From Sphingomonas sp. TDK1 (GTDB taxonomy: Bacteria; Pseudomonadota; Alphaproteobacteria; Sphingomonadales; Sphingomonadaceae), in assembly GCF_001650735.1 (NCBI RefSeq), contig NZ_LXVY01000005.1, positions 1 to 64,000 of the forward strand: a DNA stretch of 64,000 bases, given 5' to 3'. Each line of letters starts with the position of its first letter. Within the stretch, counting starts at the first letter, position 1. Below are positions 57,825 to 64,000 of the stretch, in pieces. The translations under genes were made by a program, and so were the position numbers. A model generated the notes under the pieces. The model had not been told where the DNA came from and did not search any database. It saw only the letters and a program-made list of their open reading frames with translations.

Positions 57825-59021
57825 TTGCCGGCAACCCCAATCCGGTCCGCGCCCGTGATACGGATCTTCGCCGCAACGCCCTTCTATCTGCAGGGAGTGG
57901 GCGCATTGGCGCATGTCGGGGCAGTCGCGGCCCGTCATGGTCGCAAACCCGGCCTCATCATCGATGCACGGGTGCGACCGCTTGTCGGGGACGCGATCCG
58001 AGCCAGCTTCGCGGTCCCGCCACGCGAAGTGGCGTTCGCGGGGGAAGTTACCGATGGCAACATCGCGTTGCTGTCGCAGGAAATGGCGGGATGCGAAGTC
58101 ATCATCGGCGTCGGCGGTGGCAAGGCGCTCGATGCAGCAAAGGGCGTTGCCCTGCGGATCGGCTCGCCTTTCCTCTCGGTGCCGACGATCGCCTCCAACG
58201 ACGGACCCGCCAGTCGCGGCATCGCGATATACGACGACACGCATCAGCTCGTGCGCGTGGACCAGCTGCCGAGCAACCCCGTCGCCGTGATCGTCGACAG
58301 CGCGATCATTGCGCGTGCGCCCCCGCATTTTCTCAGGGCAGGCATCGGCGACGCCATCGCCAAGACCTTCGAGGCGCAGGCATGCGCGCGAACAGCGACG
58401 CGTACCAAGCAGGGCACGACCGCGACGCACGCCGCTCTTGCCATCGCCGATGCCGCCTACCGCCTGCTTCGAACGCATGCCGAGGCTGCGTTGGCGTCGG
58501 TGAATCGAGGGGAGCACAGCGAGGCATTGGAGGCCACGATCGAGGCTTGCATCCTTTTGAGCGCGCTGGGTTTTGAAAATGGCGGCCTGTCCATCGCGCA
58601 TTCGGTAACCCGGGGGCTCCTGCGCCTGGACGGCGCCAAGGAACGGCTGCACGGCGAACATGTCGCGTACGGCGTTCTGGTGCAGCTTGTTGTGGAACGC
58701 CGCCCGAACGCCACGCTTGTCGAGATGGCGGCATTCCTCACCCGTATCGGCTTGCCTATTTCGCTCGCGGACCTCGGCGTGCGTGCCGTGACGCCGGAAC
58801 TGATCGAAACGACGGCGGCGGTCATTCTGTCCAGCCCCCATGTCCGGGCGACGGACCGCCACCTCACGCAAGGAGACATTGCGGCGGCCATTCGCTTCGT
58901 CGAGACCCTGCCGGCACGCGCGCCGCGCGCCCCGGAATCCGGCGTCACATACGTAATTTCGCACGGTGCCGGTTGGACGCCTCCTCGCGTCTGCCCTACG
59001 CCTGGTGCCAGGAGTGGATGA
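57825..59021 (+). CDS. Glycerol-dehydrogenase-like metal-dependent alcohol dehydrogenase
   Basis: About 398 residues from TTG 57825; GTG 57855 (VIRIFAATPFYLQGVGAL) is nearly as likely and fits the family N-terminus better. Family features: EVIIGVGGGKALDAAKGVAL (NAD site), PTIASNDGPAS, and metal ligands D in GIGDAIAKTFEA, H in LSIAHSVTRG and H in LHGEHVAYGV. GldA relatives oxidise vicinal diols or 2-hydroxy alcohols with NAD. It overlaps the next gene by TGATG. The start is uncertain because neither candidate has a strong ribosome binding site. Confidence 0.82.
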   Translation: MPATPIRSAPVIRIFAATPFYLQGVGALAHVGAVAARHGRKPGLIIDARVRPLVGDAIRASFAVPPREVAFAGEVTDGNIALLSQEMAGCEVIIGVGGGKALDAAKGVALRIGSPFLSVPTIASNDGPASRGIAIYDDTHQLVRVDQLPSNPVAVIVDSAIIARAPPHFLRAGIGDAIAKTFEAQACARTATRTKQGTTATHAALAIADAAYRLLRTHAEAALASVNRGEHSEALEATIEACILLSALGFENGGLSIAHSVTRGLLRLDGAKERLHGEHVAYGVLVQLVVERRPNATLVEMAAFLTRIGLPISLADLGVRAVTPELIETTAAVILSSPHVRATDRHLTQGDIAAAIRFVETLPARAPRAPESGVTYVISHGAGWTPPRVCPTPGARSG

Positions 59022-59881
59022 TGGCAATCAATTATGATGCCCTGATGCGGCAGGCGTTTCCTGACCTTGTCCGCAGCTATAGCTGGCGCGATACGATCCT
59101 GTATGCGCTGGGACTGGGCATCGGCACCGACCCGCTCGATCCCGCGGAACTCGCGTTCGTCTTCGAGCAGCGGCTTCAGGCGATGCCGACCATGGCCGTC
59201 GTGCTGGGGCACCCCGGCTTCTGGTACGATCGACCCGAAATAGGCATCGATCTGCGCAGCGTCCTGCACGGCGAGCAGTCGTTGACAATTCACACCCCCC
59301 TTCCGCCGGAAGGAGTCGTGATTGCGCGCAACTCGGTCGATGAAGTCATCGACAAGGGCGAGGGCCGCGGCGCCATTTTGCGCGTGCGCCGAGATCTCAT
59401 CGATCAAGCCAGCGGCGCGCTGCAATCGACGCAAGTCATGTCGATCTTCTGTCGTGCCGATGGCGGGTTCGGCGGCCCGTCGATGGGCAAGCCGCAGCCG
59501 GAAAGCGTGATCCCAGATCGCCCGCCAGATCTGTCGATCCTCCGGCCGACCCTTCCGCAGTCGGCGCTGATCTATCGCCTGTCGTCGGACCTCAATCCGC
59601 TGCATGCCGATCCGGATGTCGCCAGAGCGGCCGGTTTCGAGCGCCCGATTCTGCACGGTCTGGCGACCATGGGCATTGCCGCCTACGCGCTGATTGCCGG
59701 GTGCCGCGCAGGTGATGCGGCGGCACTGCGCGATCTGCGCTGTCGCTTCTCCGCGCCGCTTTTTCCCGGCGAAACCGTGCGCACCGATATCTGGAATCTG
59801 GACGACGCGTTCGTCTTCCGGTGCACGGCCGTCGAACGCGACAAGCTAGTGCTGGATCGCGGCAGGGCCGTTTTCGCGTGA
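59021..59881 (+). CDS. MaoC-like (hot-dog) dehydratase
   Basis: 286 residues from ATG 59021 (AGGAG upstream; ATG 59018 also possible). Two hot-dog domains as in MFE2/hydratase-2: the N-terminal one (YSWRDTILYALGLGIGTDPLDPAELAFVFE, with GHPGFWYDRPEIGIDL) and a C-terminal one with the hydratase-2 motif YRLSSDLNPLHADPDVARAAGFERPILHGLATMG, containing catalytic Asp and His. It hydrates enoyl-CoA to the (R)-3-hydroxyacyl-CoA. Being next to DUF35 and a thiolase-like gene recalls ChsH-type hydratase/aldolase loci. Confidence 0.9.
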   Translation: MAINYDALMRQAFPDLVRSYSWRDTILYALGLGIGTDPLDPAELAFVFEQRLQAMPTMAVVLGHPGFWYDRPEIGIDLRSVLHGEQSLTIHTPLPPEGVVIARNSVDEVIDKGEGRGAILRVRRDLIDQASGALQSTQVMSIFCRADGGFGGPSMGKPQPESVIPDRPPDLSILRPTLPQSALIYRLSSDLNPLHADPDVARAAGFERPILHGLATMGIAAYALIAGCRAGDAAALRDLRCRFSAPLFPGETVRTDIWNLDDAFVFRCTAVERDKLVLDRGRAVFA

Positions 59882-59912
59882 TCGCCGCCCTTCGCAACAA
59901 TGGAGAGCCAAC

Positions 59913-60290
59913 GTGACCCCGTCACCACCGGCCGCAACCTATTTCCGCTACCTCGCCGAAGGACACTTCAAGATCCAGCGGTCGCCGAGCACCGGCGAAT
60001 GGGTGTTCTACCCCCGGACGATCGCGCCGCGCACAGGCGCCACCGATCTGGAATGGGTTGTGCCCAGCGGCATGGGCACGGTCTACGCCACGACCGTAAA
60101 GCGCATGAAGCCCCCGATCCCGAACATCAACATCGCGATCGTCGAACTAGACGAAGGGCCGCGGATGATGACGCATGTCGAGGGGATTGCCCCAGAGGAT
60201 GTCGCGATCGGCATGCGCGTGCGCGCCAAAATCGCGAACGGCCCGGACGACGCGCCCATCCTGGTGTTCGAGCCGGAGAGCCGGACATGA
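59913..60290 (+). CDS. DUF35 OB-fold protein lacking zinc-ribbon cysteines
   Basis: 125 residues from GTG 59913 (GGAGAG upstream). The OB-fold part is clear (WVVPSGMGTVYATTVKR, NIAIVELDEGPRMMTHVEG, IGMRVRAK). The preceding rubredoxin-like ribbon normally has two Cys pairs; here the region reads FKIQRSPSTGEWVFYPRTIAPRTGATDLEW with no Cys at all. DUF35 proteins partner thiolase-like enzymes (the Ltp2 aldolase, BbsA/BbsB, archaeal HMG-CoA synthase). It overlaps the thiolase-like gene by ATGA, matching such a pair. Confidence 0.85.
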   Translation: MTPSPPAATYFRYLAEGHFKIQRSPSTGEWVFYPRTIAPRTGATDLEWVVPSGMGTVYATTVKRMKPPIPNINIAIVELDEGPRMMTHVEGIAPEDVAIGMRVRAKIANGPDDAPILVFEPESRT

Positions 60291-61444
60291 ACGCGGCGAG
60301 GAACCTGCGCGGCAAGACCGCCTTTGTCGGGACCGCGACCTTCGGCTGCGGCGAAGCACCTGGCTATTCCGCGCTCGAAATCGCTGCGGAAGCGGGGCGG
60401 CTCGCCGTCGCGGATGCCGGTTTGCAGCTTGCCGATATCGACGGGCTGTTCATCTGCCTGCCGAACGATTTCCTCTCCGGGCTGACCATCGCCGAATATT
60501 ACGGCATCCGCCCGAAGATGACGAACAACAGCCGGACGGGCGGCTCGGCCTTTCTGGGCCATGCCGAATGGGCGATGCTCGCGCTCGATGCTGGGCTGAT
60601 CGATTATGCGCTGATCTGTTACGGGTCCAATCAGAGGACCGGCGCTGGGAAGCTGGTCAGCGCCCAGGCCCCCTCGCCCTTCGAGCATCCCTATCGCCCG
60701 AACAACCCGGCCGCCTCCTATGCCCTCGCAGCATCGCGCCACATGTTTGAATATGGCACCACCCCGGAGCAACTCGCATCGGTCGCGGTCGCCGCCCGGC
60801 AATGGGCCAACCTGAATCCGGAAGCATTTCGACGCGGTCCCCTTTCGATCGAGGACGTGCTGGCGACACGGATGGTCGCCGATCCGCTCCACGTCGCGGA
60901 ATGCTGCCTCGTCACCGATGGCGGTGCAGCCGTGGTGATGACCCGCGCGGACCGGGCGAAGGACCTCGCAAAGACGCCGATCGCCCTGCTCGGCACGGCA
61001 TCGGCGACCTGGCACAGCGAAATCGCCCAGCTGGCCGATCTGACCGTCACCGCCGCCAGCGAATCCGGTGCCCGCGCTTTCGCGCAAGCGGGCGTGACGC
61101 CTGCGGACATCGACGTCGCCAATCTCTATGACGCCTTCGCGATCAACACGATCCTGTTCCTCGAAGATCTCGGCTTCTGTCCGAAAGGCGAAGGCGGCCG
61201 GTTCGTGGAGAGCGGGGCGATCCGTCCCGGCGGATCGTTGCCGGTCAACACCAATGGCGGCGGCCTGTCGTTCTGCCATCCCGGCATGTACGGCCTCTTC
61301 ACGCTGGTGGAGTCCGTTCGCCAGCTGCGCGGAGAAGCCGGCGAACGCCAGGTCCGAAATGCCCGCCTCGCCCTCGCACACGGCAACGGAGGCACGCTGT
61401 CCAGCCAGGCAACGTGCATCCTCGGCCTGCCCGAAACGATCTGA
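60287..61444 (+). CDS. Thiolase-like protein (SCP-x/Ltp2-type, no nucleophilic Cys)
   Basis: 385 residues from ATG 60287. Thiolase-fold landmarks are present: ALEIAAEAGRLAVADAGL, DGGAAVVMTRADRA, DIDVANLYDAFAINTILFLEDLG and NTNGGGLSFCHPGMYG (active-site His). However, the usual nucleophile segment (C-A/G-S-G) is replaced by SRTGGSAFLG, and the C-terminal Cys loop by LAHGNGGTLSS. That combination, with DUF35 directly upstream, fits retro-aldolases of the Ltp2 class or the BbsB type better than a true thiolase. The substrate is unknown. Confidence 0.85.
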   Translation: MNAARNLRGKTAFVGTATFGCGEAPGYSALEIAAEAGRLAVADAGLQLADIDGLFICLPNDFLSGLTIAEYYGIRPKMTNNSRTGGSAFLGHAEWAMLALDAGLIDYALICYGSNQRTGAGKLVSAQAPSPFEHPYRPNNPAASYALAASRHMFEYGTTPEQLASVAVAARQWANLNPEAFRRGPLSIEDVLATRMVADPLHVAECCLVTDGGAAVVMTRADRAKDLAKTPIALLGTASATWHSEIAQLADLTVTAASESGARAFAQAGVTPADIDVANLYDAFAINTILFLEDLGFCPKGEGGRFVESGAIRPGGSLPVNTNGGGLSFCHPGMYGLFTLVESVRQLRGEAGERQVRNARLALAHGNGGTLSSQATCILGLPETI

Positions 61445-61455
61445 GGAAGCCGCCG

Positions 61456-62226
61456 ATGTCCATCCGCTCGCAGAACGACGGCTCGGTAGTCACGGTGACC
61501 ATCGATCGCCCGGCGAAGAAGAATGCACTCGATCTCGGCATGCGGATCGACCTGGCCCGCGCGTTCGAACAGATCAAGGCGGACTCCTCCCTCCGCGCCG
61601 TCGTTCTCGCCGGCGCCGGCAGCGACTTCTGCGCAGGCGCGGATGTGCGCGAAATGGGCGGCGCCAACATTGCCGAGTCGATGGCGCGGGTCGAGATATT
61701 GCACCGCATGGTTCGGAGTGTCGTCCGCACCGACATTCCCGTGATCGCAGCGATACGGGGCGTTTGCGTCGGCGTCGGCTGGTCGCTGGCACTCGCATGC
61801 GATTATGTGATCGCCGCGCCGGACGCGCGCTTTCAGTTCGCCTTCCGCCAAATCGGACTCGCTCCCGATGGCGGCGCGGTTCATCTCCTGTCGCAAAATC
61901 TTGGACCGATCCGCGCCAAGGCTCTGGTCTATTCGGGCCAGATGGTCACCGGCGAGCAAGCTGCCACGCTGGGCCTGGTCAGCGAACTCGCGCCTGCAGA
62001 GGACGTCGTCGCGCGCGCGCAGCAGCTAGCAGCGGAACTGGCAAGCGCGCCCACCCTCTCGCTTCGCATGTCGAAACGCCAGTTCACCGCAGCCGAAAAC
62101 CAGACGTACGAGGAGGCGCTGGCGGCAGAGGTACTGATGCAGCCGCTCCTCGTGCGATCGGAGGATTTCCGAGAAGGGACTGCCGCTTTCAAGGAGAAGC
62201 GCAAGCCCAAGTTCATCGGTGCCTAG
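61456..62226 (+). CDS. Enoyl-CoA hydratase/isomerase family protein
   Basis: 256 residues from ATG 61456 (AGGAAG upstream). GSDFCAGADVREMG and RGVCVGVGWSLALACDY form the oxyanion hole; FRQIGLAPDGGAVHLLSQNLGP carries Asp in place of the hydratase Glu. The C-terminus is RKPKFIG. It follows the thiolase-like gene by 11 bases in the same operon. The real reaction may be isomerisation or ring chemistry and not simple hydration. Confidence 0.88.
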   Translation: MSIRSQNDGSVVTVTIDRPAKKNALDLGMRIDLARAFEQIKADSSLRAVVLAGAGSDFCAGADVREMGGANIAESMARVEILHRMVRSVVRTDIPVIAAIRGVCVGVGWSLALACDYVIAAPDARFQFAFRQIGLAPDGGAVHLLSQNLGPIRAKALVYSGQMVTGEQAATLGLVSELAPAEDVVARAQQLAAELASAPTLSLRMSKRQFTAAENQTYEEALAAEVLMQPLLVRSEDFREGTAAFKEKRKPKFIGA

Positions 62227-62282
62227 GATAGCCGAAACCAAGGCTTCCTTCCGTAAAAGTTCGAGACTGAAAGGCTCAGACC

Positions 62283-63080
62283 ATGGATTTTTCGACCTAC
62301 CCCGACTTGTTCAAGTTCGAACTCGCAGATGGCGTGCTCACGGTAACGCTCAATAACCCGGCGCAGATGAATGCGATTTCCACCGTGATGGACGACGAAC
62401 TGCCGCGGATCTTCTTCGAGGCCGATCGCGACAAGCGCGTCGAGATCATCGTCCTGACCGGCGAGGGCCGTGCGTTCTCCGCCGGCGGCGACCTTGAGGG
62501 CATGAAGAAGAATCTCGACGGGATCGACAACTTCCTTGCCGGCTATCGCAACGGCAAGCGCTTCATGCAGCTGATGCTCGACACCGAAAAGCCGATCATC
62601 GCCAAGGTGAACGGGGACGCCGTCGGCATGGGTTGCACCCTCGCCCTTTGCGCCGACATCGTCGTCGCCAGCGATGGCGCGCGCTTCGGCGATCCGCATG
62701 TGCGCGTCGGCCTCGCCGCCGGCGACGGCGGGGCCGTGTTCTGGCCGCATAATTCGGGTTCGGCGAACGCGAAATATTTCCTGATGACGGGCGATCTCAT
62801 TTCCGCCACCGAGGCGAAGGAAATCGGGCTGATCGCCAAGGTCGTGCCGCAGGACGGGCTGGACGCCGAGGTCGCGCGGATCATCGGCAGGCTGAAAAGC
62901 AACTCCTCGGTTGCCGTCCGCTTCTCCAAATCGATCCTCAACATCCCGCTGCGCCAGGCGCTCGCCAGCTCGGTCGACGCGGGCTTCGCGCTGGAAAGCA
63001 TTTCGAGCCAGCTCCCGGACCATCGGGAAGCGGTCCACGCCTTTGTCGAAAAGCGGAAGCCCGATTTCAGCCGGAAGTGA
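62283..63080 (+). CDS. Enoyl-CoA hydratase/isomerase family protein
   Basis: 265 residues from ATG 62283. GRAFSAGGDLEGMKKNL and NGDAVGMGCTLALCADIVV form the oxyanion hole; FGDPHVRVGLAAGDGGAVFWPHNSG is the second catalytic stretch, with Asp-Gly-Gly and no Glu. It is the third crotonase in this operon and the fourth in the block, so the enzymes probably act at different steps. A 56-base gap precedes it; the RBS is weak. Confidence 0.88.
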   Translation: MDFSTYPDLFKFELADGVLTVTLNNPAQMNAISTVMDDELPRIFFEADRDKRVEIIVLTGEGRAFSAGGDLEGMKKNLDGIDNFLAGYRNGKRFMQLMLDTEKPIIAKVNGDAVGMGCTLALCADIVVASDGARFGDPHVRVGLAAGDGGAVFWPHNSGSANAKYFLMTGDLISATEAKEIGLIAKVVPQDGLDAEVARIIGRLKSNSSVAVRFSKSILNIPLRQALASSVDAGFALESISSQLPDHREAVHAFVEKRKPDFSRK

Positions 63081-63083
63081 GGC

Positions 63084-63848
63084 GTGGCAGACATGTCGGC
63101 GAGCGCGGGCAAGATTGCCGTGGTGACCGGCGCGGCGCAGGGGATCGGTCGTGCGATCGCCCTGCGGCTCGCCGCGGACGGCGCCGACATCGCCTTGCTC
63201 GATCTGGATGGGCCGGCAGTGCGATCGGTCGCCCAAGAAATCGAGACGCTCGGACGACGCGCGCTTCCACTGGAGACCGACATGCTCGATCGGGCCGCCA
63301 TCGCTGGCGCGTTCGCGACCATCGCGTCGACGCTCGGACCAGCGGATATCCTGGTCAACAATGTCGGCCAAAGTGCGCGGGAACGCGCCGCCCCCTTCTG
63401 GGAGGCGCGTGCAGAGACCGCAGATTTTCTACTGCGCATCTGCCTCCACACGGCGATGGACGCATCGCGCGAGGCCGTTCCGGCGATGCGCAGTAGAAAT
63501 GCCGGGAGGATCATCAACATCTCCTCCGACTCGGCCTTTGTCGGCAGCAAATCATCGGCCGCATATGCGGCGGCAAAGGCCGGCCTGATCGGATTCACCC
63601 GCTCCTTGTCGCGCGAATTGGCGGGGAACCGGATTACCGTGAACGCTATTGCGCCCGGCTATATTCGCACGCGGGCAATGGAGCTGCTTCCCGCAGCGTT
63701 CGTGCACAAGGCAATCGAAGAAACGCCGCTCGGGATGCTGGGCGAGCCGAGTGACATCGCCCACGCCGTCGCCTTCTTCGCAAGCGATGCAGCACGCTAT
63801 GTCACCGGGCAGACGCTGATCGTGAATGGCGGGCGCTGGATGAATTGA
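63084..63848 (+). CDS. SDR family oxidoreductase
   Basis: 254 residues from GTG 63084 (GAGG upstream); ATG 63093 is the alternative. TGAAQGIGRAIALRLAADG, NNVGQSARE, Ser in INISSDSAFVG and YAAAKAGLIG (YxxxK) give a complete classical SDR. The C-terminus TGQTLIVNGGRWMN is typical of 3-hydroxyacyl-CoA or alcohol dehydrogenases of the FabG type. It starts three bases after the crotonase stop, in the same operon. Confidence 0.9.
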   Translation: MADMSASAGKIAVVTGAAQGIGRAIALRLAADGADIALLDLDGPAVRSVAQEIETLGRRALPLETDMLDRAAIAGAFATIASTLGPADILVNNVGQSARERAAPFWEARAETADFLLRICLHTAMDASREAVPAMRSRNAGRIINISSDSAFVGSKSSAAYAAAKAGLIGFTRSLSRELAGNRITVNAIAPGYIRTRAMELLPAAFVHKAIEETPLGMLGEPSDIAHAVAFFASDAARYVTGQTLIVNGGRWMN

Positions 63849-63919
63849 CCGGCAGGAAAGGGGCTTGGTGCACTGATTGATTTCGCAATCGTCGTGGAAG
63901 CAACGCAGGAGATCGTCCG

Positions 63920-64000
63920 ATGACGCGCTATGATCCCTTCACCGATCAATCGCTCTTCCCATGGAAGCTGGTCGAGCAGGATCGTGCGATGTGCCCGGTT
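63920..64000 (+). CDS. Start of a gene cut by the window end, possibly cytochrome P450
   Basis: 27 codons are visible from ATG 63920, with GCAGGAG seven bases upstream: MTRYDPFTDQSLFPWKLVEQDRAMCPV. The D-P-F start and an early CPV are common at the N-terminus of bacterial class I P450s, which would suit a hydroxylation step in this pathway, but the haem-binding region is outside the window. The call rests on very little sequence. Confidence 0.4.
   Translation, partial: MTRYDPFTDQSLFPWKLVEQDRAMCPV

Overview
The window looks like chromosomal DNA of a high-GC alphaproteobacterium, most likely a sphingomonad (Sphingomonas or a close relative). The grounds are a large TonB-dependent receptor, a phaC/phaA operon divergent from phaR, rpmI-rplT, orphan cpaF, hisN, an alphaproteobacterial gltB/gltD block and TraG/TrbI/DUF2274 conjugation genes of the kind common in sphingomonads. 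The species call is inference. Bases 1-19 are not genomic: they match the Tn5/Nextera mosaic-end adapter, so position 1 is a raw contig edge.

Region 1 (20 to about 39.1 kb) is ordinary chromosome. It holds a truncated STAS protein, an ABC-F ATPase, a divergent SDR/LysR pair, two 2-oxoglutarate/Fe(II) oxygenases, an MHS-type transporter, alanine racemase, a TonB-dependent receptor and the PHA genes (phaC-phaA one way, phaR the other). It continues with an exported methyltransferase, CpaF, a LysE exporter, ribosomal proteins L35/L20, AsmA, an SGNH esterase, HisN, outer-membrane phospholipase A, a peroxiredoxin and a GGDEF protein. A strong sigma-54 promoter follows, driving two tiny coupled hydrophobic peptides. 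After that come an SDR, a PEBP protein, a GST, VapBC, gltD-DUF2059-gltB, uppP and an NDUFA9-like protein.

Region 2 (39.2-42.9 kb) is a decayed integrative element at the 3' end of tRNA-Leu(CAG). It has a tyrosine integrase, an AlpA-like regulator, DUF2274, one ORF in which traG and trbI fragments are joined through several in-frame deletions, and a truncated IS5-family transposase. No right attachment site was found by eye.

Region 3 (43.1-64.0 kb) is an accessory-looking CoA-thioester catabolic block. One minus-strand operon encodes thiolase, EtfB, EtfA and an enoyl-CoA hydratase. A second encodes glycolate-oxidase-type GlcD-GlcE-GlcF and a GlcG-like protein. Divergent from the second, a plus-strand operon runs off the window: FadB-type bifunctional enzyme, NDP-forming acyl-CoA synthetase, enoyl-CoA hydratase, GldA-like dehydrogenase, MaoC-like protein, DUF35 protein, cysteine-less thiolase homologue, two more crotonases, an SDR and the start of another gene (possibly a P450). 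Together they suggest activation, beta-oxidation and possibly retro-aldol cleavage of a complex carboxylic acid. The substrate cannot be read from the sequence.

The most notable items are the condensed traG::trbI ORF, the sigma-54-driven micropeptide pair, and the DUF35/thiolase-like pair in which both proteins lack their family's usual cysteines.
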